Shown: positions 17,246-26,780 of the stretch, piece after piece
How the letters are laid out: every line of letters begins with the position of its first letter
How positions within the stretch are numbered: position 1 is the stretch's first letter
Assembly (NCBI GenBank): GCA_017480185.1
Contig: JAFVBC010000001.1
Span: forward strand, 53,271 to 117,270
Direction of reading: 5' to 3'
Source: Bacteroidales bacterium
Lineage (GTDB): Bacteria; Bacteroidota; Bacteroidia; Bacteroidales; P3
Length of the DNA: 64,000 nt
Position numbers and translations under genes: made by a program
Notes under the pieces: generated by a model
What the model was told of the DNA's origin: nothing
The model's database searches: none
What the model saw: only the letters and a program-made list of their open reading frames with translations

Positions 17246-17432
17246 TTACAAATGGTCTATATATTGAAGCACGAATAAAACAACAAAAAAACAAACTACA
17301 ATCCCTGCATCTACATAGATGCTGGCTTGTAATTTGTTTTAGCAAATGTTTTGAGAAGTATACCCCTACCCTTTTGTCTACGCACAAATCCTCTTGGGGG
17401 CACTTCGCAGTTTGTCCCGAAAAACTGCGCGC

Positions 17433-17522
17433 TTACTTCTTCTTATGTCTGTTCTTACGCAGGCGTTTTTTACGTTTGTGTGTGGCCATCTTGTGGCGTT
17501 TGTGTTTCTTTCCGTTAGGCAT
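17433..17522 (-). CDS. AURKAIP1/COX24-type very small basic protein
   Basis: 29 residues, translated by hand on the minus strand: it begins MPNGKKHKRHKMATHKRK and ends RKNRHKKK before TAA. About half the residues are Lys or Arg and none is acidic. This matches the tiny Bacteroidetes proteins annotated with the AURKAIP1/COX24 domain, which in mitochondria is a small-ribosomal-subunit protein; a ribosomal location here is inference. It lies between HU and rng on the same strand, 43 bp after the HU stop. A small hairpin (17406-17429) follows it. It is short enough to be missed by most gene callers. Confidence 0.85.
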   Translation of the reverse strand: MPNGKKHKRHKMATHKRKKRLRKNRHKKK

Positions 17523-17565
17523 AACTTATTGTTTTTTTTAGTTTCTGTTATTCAATGCACGATTA

Positions 17566-17850
17566 TTACTTGACGTTTTTCTTAACGTCCTGCATGAAAG
17601 TCTTGGCAGGTTTGAAAGACGGAATAAAGTGAGCCGGGATAATGATGGTAGTATTTTTGCTTATGTTACGGCCGGTCTTTTCTGCGCGTTTTTTCACAGT
17701 GAAGCTCCCAAAGCCACGCAGGTAGACGTTCTCGCCCTCAGCAAGACTTTCCTTAATCACAGTCATAAACTCTTCAACAGTGGCTTGGATGGCCACTTTC
17801 TCGATACCGGTCTTCTGTGCTATTTCAGCTACGATTTCTGCCTTTGTCAT
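17566..17850 (-). CDS. HU/IHF family DNA-binding protein
   Basis: 94 residues with the complete HU fold: helical N-terminal dimerisation half and the RGFGSFTVKKR beta element leading into the DNA-binding arm, where FIPSFKPAKTF replaces the usual arm-end motif. It bends and compacts DNA as a nucleoid protein. It is the first gene of a run with the COX24-like protein, rng and the lysozyme gene, though the 187-bp gap before rng may hide another promoter. A TAnnTTTG box lies about 58 bases upstream. Confidence 0.93.
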   Translation of the reverse strand: MTKAEIVAEIAQKTGIEKVAIQATVEEFMTVIKESLAEGENVYLRGFGSFTVKKRAEKTGRNISKNTTIIIPAHFIPSFKPAKTFMQDVKKNVK

Positions 17851-17908
17851 TGTGTATTGATTTTTTTACGTGTTGTATTTCTGTCTATTGTGTCGTAAAA
17901 CTGGGGTG

Positions 17909-17916
17909 CAAAATTA
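17909..17916 (-). promoter_or_regulatory. -7 box upstream of the HU gene
   Basis: TAATTTTG on the minus strand fits TAnnTTTG and lies about 58 bases before the HU start. Confidence 0.4.
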
Positions 17917-18046
17917 TATATTTTTTTCTTTTTTCCACTCTTTTTTTGCCAAAACTGGCAACTTTTTTCGTTCAAAACAACGTATCACATTGTTTATCTG
18001 CACATTGCGCACACGATAAGTCCATACCTATGCGTTGGCATTGTCG

Positions 18047-18943
18047 TTATTTATCGAGGGCGACATGTGGGCGTTTGGTCTCATTGTCAACATTTTTCAG
18101 AAAATAGATCCACATCAGTGCACCAGCAGCAAGCAAACAACACAGCGTCGGCAACAAGGCCAACTGCCACGAAGCCTCTGGGTCAAAGTCTATCACCCCT
18201 CCTGCCGACAGATTGTAAAGCAATACGATGGTGGCATTATTTATAAAGTGTGCCAACATATTGGGCACCACTGACGACGAGCCAACAAACAAGTAGCCCA
18301 ACACCGCCCCCATCACAAAGCGTGGCAAAAAGGCAAACAGCTCAAAGTGCGCCAAACTAAACACAGCCGCCGTAACCCACACTGCCACATGCACATTACC
18401 TGTCCAACGTTGCAAAATGCCCTGTATACCCACACGGAAAAACAGTTCCTCGCACACCGCTGGTATCAACGCTATAACTATAAGATTGGCAATCAATGGC
18501 CCCACTCCTGGACGCATACAAATGTCGTCAACAACTTTTTCCGACATTTCGCTCAAACTGCGCAAAGTTTGCTCCAACTGTTGCCACGCTCCACTCCAAT
18601 GCCATCCATCGTTCCACACCGTCAGCCAATCAATTGCTGGCAGCAGCAGCAACATCACCACTATGCCCACCAAACCAAGTAGCCACTTGCCTCGCCCAAA
18701 GTCGAACTGCAAAAAAGCACCCTTTTCGTCGCCATAAAACCAGTGCGCAACAAGAAACACAGGTAATGCCATGCCGACAATCTGACTTAAAGCTTGCGTC
18801 CACATCGTAAATCCGACACCACCCAAATCGCCACCACCTATAAATTGGACCACACCAAACACCACAGCCACCAACACTTCAGCAGCCAAAAGCAGCACAA
18901 AAAGCAACAACAGTCGCACAAAAGGATGGATATTCTTTTTCAT
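18047..18943 (-). CDS. CPBP family intramembrane glutamic protease
   Basis: About 298 residues from the ATG at 18943, placing a charged MKKNIH start before the first membrane helix; a frame extending to 18979 is less likely. There are seven or eight hydrophobic segments. The CPBP/Abi motifs are present: E165-E166 in CEELFFR, a conserved His in AHFELFAF, and HFINNA near the C terminus. Relatives include Rce1-type proteases and bacteriocin-immunity proteins. The substrate is unknown. It is alone on its strand, between HU and tRNA-Arg. Confidence 0.85.
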   Translation of the reverse strand: MKKNIHPFVRLLLLFVLLLAAEVLVAVVFGVVQFIGGGDLGGVGFTMWTQALSQIVGMALPVFLVAHWFYGDEKGAFLQFDFGRGKWLLGLVGIVVMLLLLPAIDWLTVWNDGWHWSGAWQQLEQTLRSLSEMSEKVVDDICMRPGVGPLIANLIVIALIPAVCEELFFRVGIQGILQRWTGNVHVAVWVTAAVFSLAHFELFAFLPRFVMGAVLGYLFVGSSSVVPNMLAHFINNATIVLLYNLSAGGVIDFDPEASWQLALLPTLCCLLAAGALMWIYFLKNVDNETKRPHVALDK

Positions 18944-19021
18944 CAAGGACGGGGATAATACAAAAAGACGCTTTGACAACCGACGCCACCCCCTCCAACA
19001 ACGGAAGAGATGTGCCTACAT

Positions 19022-19098
19022 TGGTGACCCCGGCGGGATTCAAACCCACGACTTTCGGAACCGGAATCCGACGTTCTATTCAGCTGAACTACGGGGCC
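19022..19098 (-). tRNA. tRNA-Arg (anticodon CCG)
   Basis: Cloverleaf on the minus strand: acceptor GGCCCCG with CGGGGTC (one G-U pair), D arm GTTC/GAAC, anticodon arm TCGGA-TTCCGGT-TCCGA with anticodon CCG, T arm GTGGG/CCGCC-type with the TTTGAATC loop. The 3' CCA is encoded (19022-19024), unlike the tRNA-Met in this window. It reads CGG arginine codons. Confidence 0.93.
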
Positions 19099-19269
19099 AT
19101 GTTGTTTCACACAACAAATAGAGAACACATTTTGCAGAACTTTATTGTACTGCAAAACGAAAAAAATCAAAAAAAATAATCGAAAAAGTCCCATTAAATA
19201 TCGAATTGCGCCCAATACTACTGATAGACAGCCATTTGCCACATCGCATCACTCTCACGTATAATATAG

Positions 19270-19337
19270 CATCATCCACATATCAACTCCCTATCAAGTC
19301 CCTATCAACTCCCTATCATCTCCTGCAGTTCTTCAGT
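19270..19337. repeat. 11-bp repeat array, locus B
   Basis: Units tatcaaNtccc at 19281-19291, 19292-19302, 19303-19313 and 19314-19324, with a decayed unit at 19270-19280. On the other strand they read gggaNTTGATa. The array runs into gcagttcttcagtca (19325-19339), the same unit that forms the centre of the long palindromes at 28.0 and 60.9 kb. It lies between tRNA-Arg and aspA, about 220 bp before aspA. I see nothing else in 19099-19556 except a -7 box. Confidence 0.85.
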
Positions 19338-19477
19338 CAAAACAGGAGAAAACAGGGTTTACGTAGGTCGACAATCAGAACCACATAATTTGATCAATTA
19401 TTCCTCATGCAAAATGCGTTTTCCACAACCTGTTGAAAAAAAAGATGAAAGAGACTAAAAGTTTTGAAAAATTAACC

Positions 19478-19485
19478 TAATTTTG
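19478..19485 (+). promoter_or_regulatory. -7 box upstream of aspA
   Basis: TAATTTTG fits TAnnTTTG and lies about 70 bases before the aspA ATG. No TTTG at the -33 spacing. Confidence 0.45.
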
Positions 19486-19556
19486 CAAGCGGTCGAAAAA
19501 GGACTCTCCAGAAAGCAAAACTATTAAGAATAAACAATTTAATAATAAAACACATC

Positions 19557-20975
19557 ATGAAAAACGAGAAATTCCGTACTGAAAGCGACCTTCTCGGGTC
19601 GAAACAAATCCCTTCAGAAGCCTACTATGGCGTACAAACCCTCCGCGCCATTGAGAACTTTCACATCAGCGGCAATGTGTTGAGCAGCTACCCCAACTTT
19701 ATCAAGGGATTGGCTATCACCAAGAAAGGTGCAGCACGCGCTAACGTTGAGGTCGGAATGATTACCCCCGAAGTAGGCGAAGCCTTGGAATGGGCATGCG
19801 ACCAACTGCTTGAAGGCAAATACCACGACCAATTTCCCGTTGACATGATTCAAGGCGGTGCTGGCACCAGCACCAACATGAACGCCAACGAAGTGTTGGC
19901 CAACATAGCCCTTGAGCACATGGGACACAAGAAAGGCGAATACAAATACTGCGACTCGCACGATGCGGCCAATGCCTCACAGAGCACTAACGACGCCTAC
20001 CCCTGCGCCATCCACATGGCTATGTATTTGGAACACCTCGAACTGGTGAAACACATCGAACAATTCATCGCCAGCCTTGAAAAGAAGAGCAAAAAATTTG
20101 CCAAAGTGATAAAAATGGGTCGCACCCAGTTGCAAGATGCAGTGCCCATGACCCTCGGACAAACCTTTGGTGGATTTGCAGCAGCAATGCGCCTTGAGAT
20201 AGAGAACTTGAACTTAGCCGCTCGCGAATTCCTCGTGGTCAACATGGGTGCCACCGCTATCGGAACTGGCATCTGCTCGAAACCTGGCTACAGCAAAGCC
20301 TGTGTCAAAGCCCTGCGCGACATCACTGGTTGGGACATCACCTTAGCCGACAACCTCATCGAGGCTACCTCGTCGACCGCATGCTTGGTAGGCTATTCCT
20401 CGGCCTTGAAGCGTTTGGCCATCCGCACCAACAAAATCTGCAACGACTTGCGCCTTATGGGTTCTGGTCCTCGTTGTGGTCTGCACGAAGTGCATCTGCC
20501 CGAGCGTCAACCTGGTAGCAGCATCATGCCTGGTAAGGTCAACCCCGTCATTCCCGAAGTGATGAACCAAGTGTGCTACAAAGTTATTGGCAACGACCTC
20601 TGCATCAGCATCGCCAGCGACAATGCACAACTTGAGCTCAACGTCATGGAGCCCGTCATGGCCTACTCGCTCTTCGAGAGCCTGCACCTGCTCATGAACG
20701 GCTACGACACCCTGCGCACATTCTGCATTGATGGTATTGTGGCCGACGAGAAACGTTGCCGCCAGCTTGTTGAAGGTTCAATTGGAATCGTAACCGTGCT
20801 CAACCCCATCATCGGCTACGATGCTTCGACCGAGATAGCCAAAGAGGCCAGCGAAACAGGTCGCGGAGTATACGAATTGGTGCTTGAACACAAACTGCTC
20901 ACCAAGAAACAACTCGACACCATCCTCAAACCCGAGAATATGCTCGAACCCGTTGACCTTAAGATAAAGAAATAA
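19557..20975 (+). CDS. aspA: aspartate ammonia-lyase
   Basis: 472 residues, the usual length. It converts L-aspartate to fumarate and ammonia in the cytoplasm. The aspartase/fumarase superfamily signature GSSIMPGKVNP (320-330) contains the mobile catalytic serine loop; GAGTSTNMNANEVLAN near 101-116 and the GRTQLQDA segment complete the active site. Aspartase rather than fumarase C is favoured by the N-terminal FRTESDLLGSKQIPSEAYYG. The product fumarate is the substrate of FrdCAB encoded 9 kb downstream. The gene is followed by a hairpin and, 70 bp on, nqrA. Confidence 0.94.
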   Translation: MKNEKFRTESDLLGSKQIPSEAYYGVQTLRAIENFHISGNVLSSYPNFIKGLAITKKGAARANVEVGMITPEVGEALEWACDQLLEGKYHDQFPVDMIQGGAGTSTNMNANEVLANIALEHMGHKKGEYKYCDSHDAANASQSTNDAYPCAIHMAMYLEHLELVKHIEQFIASLEKKSKKFAKVIKMGRTQLQDAVPMTLGQTFGGFAAAMRLEIENLNLAAREFLVVNMGATAIGTGICSKPGYSKACVKALRDITGWDITLADNLIEATSSTACLVGYSSALKRLAIRTNKICNDLRLMGSGPRCGLHEVHLPERQPGSSIMPGKVNPVIPEVMNQVCYKVIGNDLCISIASDNAQLELNVMEPVMAYSLFESLHLLMNGYDTLRTFCIDGIVADEKRCRQLVEGSIGIVTVLNPIIGYDASTEIAKEASETGRGVYELVLEHKLLTKKQLDTILKPENMLEPVDLKIKK

Positions 20976-20987
20976 AGGTTGCTAAAC

Positions 20988-21024
20988 AGGGCGGCTTTAT
21001 GACGACACCTCGTCAAGCCGCCCT
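20988..21024 (+). terminator. hairpin between aspA and nqrA
   Basis: Ten-bp perfect stem AGGGCGGCTT (20988-20997 with 21015-21024), followed by ATTTCTTTT. It looks like an intrinsic terminator, but nqrA starts only 21 bp later with no visible promoter, so partial read-through is likely. Confidence 0.8.
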
Positions 21025-21045
21025 ATTTCTTTTATAAATCACATA

Positions 21046-22440
21046 ATGGATATCAAAATAAAGAAAGGACTGGATTTGCCGCTCGACGGAGCAGCCGAAC
21101 GGCAAGTCATTGACGCCCGTAGCATTATGCGCTATGCCGTCAAGCCAACCGACATCGTTGGACTCTCGCCACGACTGGTGGTAGAAGAGGGCAACAACGT
21201 CACGGCCGGGCAGCCCCTTGTGTGCGACAAAAACGACCCTCGCAAGTGTCTCACCTCGCCTATCAACGGCACAGTAGAACAGATAGTGCGTGGCGAAAAA
21301 CGCAAACTACTTGCCGTAGTGGTAAAAAAACAGCCACAAGCATCGCACACCGTTGCCCCAACAATGCCAACCGATGCACAGCAAGCCATTCAAATGTTGA
21401 TTGATAACGGCATGTGGTGGATGCTACGACAACGCCCATTTGGCACAATGGCCAACCCCGACGTTTTGCCCAAAGGCATATTCATAAGCCTGTTCGACAG
21501 CGCACCACTTGCTCCCGACATACCCTTTACTCTTAAGGGTCGCGAGCATCAGTTTGAAAGTGGCATCAACCTGCTCGGTTTGATCGCCCCGGTGCACATA
21601 AGCCTAAACGCAAAAACTCCACAGGCCAACAAGCCATTCACCACGATGCACCTTGCAAATGCCACCATCCACACATTTGAAGGTCCCCACCCTGCTGGTA
21701 ACATCGGCACGCAAATAGCAGCCATTAGCCCAATAAACAAAGGTGAGGTGGTGTGGACGATAGACGCACAAGACGTGGCTACCGTTGGCAACTTTATGCA
21801 AACAGGCACCTACGCCCCCGAACGCATCATAGCAGTGGCTGGCCCAGCAGCAAAAAGTCCTCACTACTATCACATTACATGTGGCGCAGACGTGAGCGAA
21901 ATTGTCAACGGACAGACCCTTTCAACCAACTATCCAGAACTTGTGGTGCAAAGTAATACTCGCGCAATTAGTGGAAATGCCCTTTGTGGCACCACAATAG
22001 ACAACGTGGCATTCCTTGGCACCTACCACAACATGATAACCATGTTGCCCGAAGGCAACCACTACGACTTTATGGGGTGGCTTATGCCTGGACTGAAAAA
22101 ACATAGTTTTAGCCGTACATTCCTGTCAGGATTCCTACGCCCGTTTGAAAAATATTTGCCATCGCAACCAGCCTACGACTTCAACACCAATACCCATGGC
22201 TCGGTGCGCCCATTCCTCTTCACAGGCAACTTTGAGCGAATATTCCCATTTGAGATCTATCCACTGCAACTCATTAAAGCCTGTATCGTAGGCGACCTTG
22301 AGTTGATGGAACAACTTGGCATATATGAAGTTGAGCCCGAAGACTTTGCTCTGTGCGAGTATATAGACCCCTCAAAAACAGAAATACAGGCCATCGTACG
22401 ACAAGCCCTTGAAACACTGAGAAAGGAGGCCACAGCATGA
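21046..22440 (+). CDS. nqrA: Na+-translocating NADH:quinone reductase subunit A
   Basis: 464 residues, similar to other NqrA proteins. It is a peripheral cytoplasmic subunit with no cofactor Cys cluster or membrane segment, opening with the family start IKKGLDLPLDG. NqrA belongs to the NADH:quinone oxidoreductase that pumps Na+, and has been linked to the quinone site. Its stop overlaps the nqrB start by 4 bp. It heads nqrABCDEF, 70 bp after aspA. Confidence 0.95.
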   Translation: MDIKIKKGLDLPLDGAAERQVIDARSIMRYAVKPTDIVGLSPRLVVEEGNNVTAGQPLVCDKNDPRKCLTSPINGTVEQIVRGEKRKLLAVVVKKQPQASHTVAPTMPTDAQQAIQMLIDNGMWWMLRQRPFGTMANPDVLPKGIFISLFDSAPLAPDIPFTLKGREHQFESGINLLGLIAPVHISLNAKTPQANKPFTTMHLANATIHTFEGPHPAGNIGTQIAAISPINKGEVVWTIDAQDVATVGNFMQTGTYAPERIIAVAGPAAKSPHYYHITCGADVSEIVNGQTLSTNYPELVVQSNTRAISGNALCGTTIDNVAFLGTYHNMITMLPEGNHYDFMGWLMPGLKKHSFSRTFLSGFLRPFEKYLPSQPAYDFNTNTHGSVRPFLFTGNFERIFPFEIYPLQLIKACIVGDLELMEQLGIYEVEPEDFALCEYIDPSKTEIQAIVRQALETLRKEATA

Positions 22441-23585
22441 ACATGAAATGGTTAGAAAAATGGTTCGACAAGATTGAACCCACATTCAGCCAAGGAGGAA
22501 AATTATCGTGGCTCGGAAGCACGTTTGAAGCATTCCACACCTTTGCATTCACCCCCAAAACCGTCACGCGCACAGGTAGCCACATTCGCGATGCCGTTGA
22601 CATGAAACGAAGCATAATCATACTCGTCATTGCCTTGATTCCGGCATTACTCTTCGGCATGTGGAACATTGGCTACCAAACATCAATCGCCACAATGGCC
22701 AATTGGGGCTTTTGGTACTGCTTTTGGTTTGGGCTCATTCGCATGTTACCACTGATAGTGGTGAGCTATGTGGTTGGCCTGTTCATAGAATTTATGTTTG
22801 CTCAAATACGCCACCACGAAGTAAACGAAGGGTTCCTTGCCACTGGCCTAATAATACCCATGATTGTCCCCGTTACAACACCTCTATGGCAACTGGCTCT
22901 TGCTGTGGCTTTCGCTGTCATAATAGGTAAAGAGGTATTTGGTGGTAGCGGTATGAACTTCCTCAACCCGGCACTCGTTGCTCGTGCGTTCCTCTTCTTC
23001 AGTTATCCCACCCACATGTCGGGCGACAAAGTGTGGATAGCTGCCAAGATGTGGGGTAACGACGCATTGGCAGGAGCCACCCCCATGGGCGAATTGGCAA
23101 CAGGTATCAATCCCTCTGCATCTGCCCTCGACATGTTCCTTGGCATCATTCCAGGTTCGACATGTGAAACATCGTTTGTGGCCATTGCACTTGGAGCAAT
23201 ACTTCTCTTGTTCACTGGAATTGCCTCTTGGCGCATCATGTTGAGCGTTTTTATAGGCGGTGGACTTATGGGTATACTCTTCAACATCATAGGCTATAAC
23301 GCCTACATGCAACTCCCATTCTATTACCACTTCCTAATGGGTGGCTTTGCATTCGGCGCCGTATTTATGGCTACCGACCCTGTTACAGCGGCACAGACCA
23401 ATTGTGGCAAGTGGATTTACGGACTGTTAATAGGTGCTTTTGCCGTTCTGCTGCGCGTGTGCAACCCAGCCTATCCAGAAGGCATGATGCTCAGCATCCT
23501 CTTCATGAACTGCATGGCTCCGCTCATTGACCACTGCGTGGTTAGCCGTAACATTAAAATGCGCGAAAGGAGGGCTGTAAAATGA
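22437..23585 (+). CDS. nqrB: Na+-NQR subunit B
   Basis: 382 residues with about ten membrane segments. FMN is attached covalently through a phosphoester to the Thr of the flavinylation motif; here that is T215 in DALAGATPMGELATG. It holds riboflavin/FMN electron carriers and part of the Na+ path. It shares 4-bp ATGA overlaps with both neighbours. Homologous to RnfD in this window (37726-38685). Confidence 0.96.
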   Translation: MNMKWLEKWFDKIEPTFSQGGKLSWLGSTFEAFHTFAFTPKTVTRTGSHIRDAVDMKRSIIILVIALIPALLFGMWNIGYQTSIATMANWGFWYCFWFGLIRMLPLIVVSYVVGLFIEFMFAQIRHHEVNEGFLATGLIIPMIVPVTTPLWQLALAVAFAVIIGKEVFGGSGMNFLNPALVARAFLFFSYPTHMSGDKVWIAAKMWGNDALAGATPMGELATGINPSASALDMFLGIIPGSTCETSFVAIALGAILLLFTGIASWRIMLSVFIGGGLMGILFNIIGYNAYMQLPFYYHFLMGGFAFGAVFMATDPVTAAQTNCGKWIYGLLIGAFAVLLRVCNPAYPEGMMLSILFMNCMAPLIDHCVVSRNIKMRERRAVK

Positions 23586-24157
23586 AGAAGACATTCAGCA
23601 ACACCTACATATTCATCTATTCAGCTGTGCTTGTTATTGTGGCTGCATTGATACTGACAGTAGTAAGTGTCAGCCTAAAGCCTATGCAGGAAAAGAATAA
23701 AAAGGCCGAAACAAAACAAATGATATTGAAGACCATCGGCATCGCTGCAACACGTGATAATGCAGAACAGCTTTATGCACAATACATCACAGAGAAGAAT
23801 ATTGGCGAGACTACATATTTTGCATACGACAACGGTGTGATACTGCCAATGCGTGGCACTGGCTTGTGGGGACCCATTTGGGGCTACATAGCACTCGACA
23901 ACGACCATACGGTTGTGGGTGCTATATTCGACCACAGCGGAGAAACTCCCGGATTGGGTGGCGAAATATCAAGCGACAAGTTTGCACAACGCTTTGTTGG
24001 TAAAAAAATGGATACCGAGCCGATACACCTAAAAAAGAATGCCGACAAAGGTAATCCCTACGAAGTTGATGCCATTAGCGGAGGTACCATGACAAGTAAT
24101 GGTGTAACCGCCATGTTAGCATCGTGTTACGAACAATTTGAATCTCTACTGCAATGA
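23582..24157 (+). CDS. nqrC: Na+-NQR subunit C
   Basis: 191 residues, shorter than the approximately 230-260 of many NqrC proteins. One N-terminal membrane anchor (about 8-30) is followed by a periplasmic FMN-binding domain. The flavinylation motif is DAISGGT with acceptor T169, where the common form is SGAT; the acceptor Thr is kept. An FMN transferase (ApbE) is needed and is not encoded here. It overlaps nqrB and nqrD by 4 bp each. Homologous to RnfG. Confidence 0.95.
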   Translation: MKKTFSNTYIFIYSAVLVIVAALILTVVSVSLKPMQEKNKKAETKQMILKTIGIAATRDNAEQLYAQYITEKNIGETTYFAYDNGVILPMRGTGLWGPIWGYIALDNDHTVVGAIFDHSGETPGLGGEISSDKFAQRFVGKKMDTEPIHLKKNADKGNPYEVDAISGGTMTSNGVTAMLASCYEQFESLLQ

Positions 24158-24774
24158 AGAATACTGACCTTATAAAACTTCCCTTTAGCAAGAATAATCC
24201 CATTCTGGTGCAAGTATTGGGAGTGTGTTCTTGCCTTGCTGTAACAGCACAGTTGAAGCCAGCATTAGTGATGGCCATATCAGTAACCGTCGTTGTAGCG
24301 TTGGCAAACCTCATCATCTCACTATTGCGCAATACCATTCCACCACGTATACGCATCATAGTGCAGCTGGTGGTAGTCAGTACGTTGGTAGTGCTTGTAG
24401 ACCAAGTGTTGAAAGCCTACATGTACGATGTGAGCAAGCAACTATCGGTGTTCGTTGGTTTGATAATAACCAACTGTATTGTCATGGGTAGACTTGAGGC
24501 TTTCGCAATGGTACAAAAGCCCTGGCCGTCGCTACTTGATGGTATTGGTAACGGTTTGGGCTATAGTGTGATACTGATTGTTCTTGGAGCTGTCAGAGAA
24601 CTATTTGGCAGCGGTAGCCTATTAGGTTACCCCATTGTTGAGAAACTCGGCATATACAACATTGGTTACGAGAACAATGGGTTGATGATCATGCCACCTA
24701 TGGCATTAATCCTTGTTGGGTTAATAATATGGGCACATCGCAGTAAAAACAAAGAACTAATCGAGAACGTTTGA
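24154..24774 (+). CDS. nqrD: Na+-NQR subunit D
   Basis: 206 residues, six predicted membrane helices, with the [17 protein letters not shown] start typical of NqrD/RnfE. It pairs with NqrE in an inverted arrangement. A conserved Cys (VLGVCS) and its NqrE counterpart hold an iron centre in structures of the complex. Overlaps nqrC by 4 bp. Confidence 0.95.
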   Translation: MKNTDLIKLPFSKNNPILVQVLGVCSCLAVTAQLKPALVMAISVTVVVALANLIISLLRNTIPPRIRIIVQLVVVSTLVVLVDQVLKAYMYDVSKQLSVFVGLIITNCIVMGRLEAFAMVQKPWPSLLDGIGNGLGYSVILIVLGAVRELFGSGSLLGYPIVEKLGIYNIGYENNGLMIMPPMALILVGLIIWAHRSKNKELIENV

Positions 24775-24782
24775 TTATCGAT

Positions 24783-25397
24783 ATGGACTACATTAACATT
24801 TTTATAAAGTCGATATTTGTCGACAACATGATTTTCGCCTTCTTCCTCGGCATGTGTTCCTACCTTGCCGTGAGCAAGACGGTGAAGACATCGGCAGGTC
24901 TCGGAATTGCAGTTACCTTTGTGCTGCTCATCACCGTACCAATAAACTACCTGCTCAACAAGTATTTTCTTGCTCCTGGAGCCCTGGTATGGTTGTCGCC
25001 TTCTTTATCCGAGGTTGACCTATCATTCCTCAGTCTCATCATGTTCATTGCAGTTATTGCAGCCATTGTGCAAATGGTCGAAATGATAGTGGAAAAATTC
25101 AGCCCGAGCCTATACAACTCGCTTGGTATTTTTCTGCCATTGATAGCGGTGAACTGCGCCGTGATGAGTGGCTCATTATTCATGCAAGAGCGCGGATACG
25201 CCAACATTGGCGAAGCTACAGTGTTTGCACTGGGTAGCGGTATTGGGTGGTTCTTGGCAATAGTGGCCATAGCCGCCATACGCGAAAAACTGCGTTATTC
25301 ACACATCCCACCGGCACTACGCGGCGTTGGCATCACATTCATCATCACCGGCCTGATGGGGTTAGCATTTATGTCGTTTATGGGATTTAAACTTTGA
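24783..25397 (+). CDS. nqrE: Na+-NQR subunit E
   Basis: 204 residues from ATG 24783 ([15 protein letters not shown]). A TTG at 24771 would add four residues but is not needed. Six membrane helices with the [12 protein letters not shown] signature, whose Cys helps hold the iron centre shared with NqrD. It is homologous to RnfA, the Rnf subunit that is absent from this window. Confidence 0.95.
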   Translation: MDYINIFIKSIFVDNMIFAFFLGMCSYLAVSKTVKTSAGLGIAVTFVLLITVPINYLLNKYFLAPGALVWLSPSLSEVDLSFLSLIMFIAVIAAIVQMVEMIVEKFSPSLYNSLGIFLPLIAVNCAVMSGSLFMQERGYANIGEATVFALGSGIGWFLAIVAIAAIREKLRYSHIPPALRGVGITFIITGLMGLAFMSFMGFKL

Positions 25398-25400
25398 GCC

Positions 25401-26663
25401 ATGACCAAAACACTGATTACTGCCATATTGATTATACTGATAGTCGTACTGCTGCTTGTGGCGCTACTCTTAGTGCTGCGAGCCAAGTTGATACCTCAGG
25501 GTAAGGTCAAGATAACTATCAACAACGACAAAGAGATGGACGTGACAACCGGTGGCACACTCATCTCGACTTTAGGCGAACAAGGCATCCACCTGCCATC
25601 GGCTTGTGGTGGAAAAGGTTCGTGTGGGCAATGCAAATGTCGTGTGCTTAAGGGTGGTGGAAGCATCTTACCCACAGAAAAAGGCTTCTTCAACCGCAAA
25701 CAGCAGCAAGACGGGTGGCGACTGGGATGCCAAGTAAAGGTGAAAGAAAACCTTGAACTGGCACTGCCACAGAGCATCCTCAGCATCAAAGAATATGAAT
25801 GCACGGTGGTGAGCAACAGCAACGTCGCCACATTCATCAAAGAATTTAAGGTGCAATTGCCAGCTGGCGAACACATGGACTTTGTGCCAGGTAGTTATGC
25901 ACAAATAAAGATACCCACATTCCGCATTAAATACTCCGACTTCGACCGCTCGCTGATTGGTGAAGAATACCTACCCTCATGGGAGAAATTCAAAATGTTC
26001 GACCTTGAGTGCGTGAACACCGAGCCCACAGTGCGCGCCTACTCAATGGCCAACTATCCAGCCGAAGGCAACGTATTTATGCTAACCGTTCGCATTGCCA
26101 CACCTCCATTCACTGCCGACCGTAGTGGTTTCCAAAATGTCAACCCAGGCATTGCATCGAGCTACATCTTCTCGCTGAAACCTGGCGACAAAGTAATCAT
26201 GTCGGGTCCCTATGGCGAATTCCATGTCAACGAGGAGAGCAAAGCCGAGATGATATGGGTTGGTGGCGGCGCTGGTATGGCACCCCTACGTGCACAAATC
26301 ATGCACCTTACACGCACACTGCATACCACCGACCGCAAGATGAGTTACTTCTACGGAGCCCGAGCCCTAAACGAGGTGTTCTATCTGAACGACTTCCTGC
26401 AACTGGAGAAAGACTATCCCAACTTCAGTTTCCATTTGGCACTCGACCGTCCAGACCCGGTGGCCGATGCCGCAGGAGTGAAATACACACCAGGATTCGT
26501 ACACAACGTGATGTACGAGAACTACCTAAAAGACCATCGTGCCCCCGAAGATATAGAATACTACATGTGCGGTCCTGGCCCGATGAGCAAAGCCGTGGTC
26601 GGCATGCTGGACAACCTTGGCGTTGCCCCAGAGAACATTGCCTACGACGACTTTGGAGGTTGA
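25401..26663 (+). CDS. nqrF: Na+-NQR subunit F, NADH-oxidising
   Basis: 420 residues. It has an N-terminal membrane anchor, then a plant-type [2Fe-2S] ferredoxin domain with cysteines C69, C75, C78 and C110. The FAD domain follows (RAYSMANYP), then the NADH-binding domain (GGGAGMAPLRAQI, CGPGPM). It takes electrons from NADH and passes them through FAD and [2Fe-2S] into the complex. It is the last nqr gene and is followed by a strong terminator. Confidence 0.96.
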   Translation: MTKTLITAILIILIVVLLLVALLLVLRAKLIPQGKVKITINNDKEMDVTTGGTLISTLGEQGIHLPSACGGKGSCGQCKCRVLKGGGSILPTEKGFFNRKQQQDGWRLGCQVKVKENLELALPQSILSIKEYECTVVSNSNVATFIKEFKVQLPAGEHMDFVPGSYAQIKIPTFRIKYSDFDRSLIGEEYLPSWEKFKMFDLECVNTEPTVRAYSMANYPAEGNVFMLTVRIATPPFTADRSGFQNVNPGIASSYIFSLKPGDKVIMSGPYGEFHVNEESKAEMIWVGGGAGMAPLRAQIMHLTRTLHTTDRKMSYFYGARALNEVFYLNDFLQLEKDYPNFSFHLALDRPDPVADAAGVKYTPGFVHNVMYENYLKDHRAPEDIEYYMCGPGPMSKAVVGMLDNLGVAPENIAYDDFGG

Positions 26664-26688
26664 AGCTAACATCCACTCCACCCAAAGG

Positions 26689-26730
26689 ATAAAGGCGGCG
26701 CAAAGAATTTGCGCCGCCTTTATCTCTTTA
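26689..26730 (+). terminator. nqr operon terminator
   Basis: Perfect 16-bp stem ATAAAGGCGGCGCAAA (26689-26704 with 26708-26723) with a 3-base loop, followed by a T-rich stretch. Confidence 0.92.
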
Positions 26731-26780
26731 TACATACCTTTATCCCATTACGTTTAACTTCCTACATTGAAAGTAGAAGG

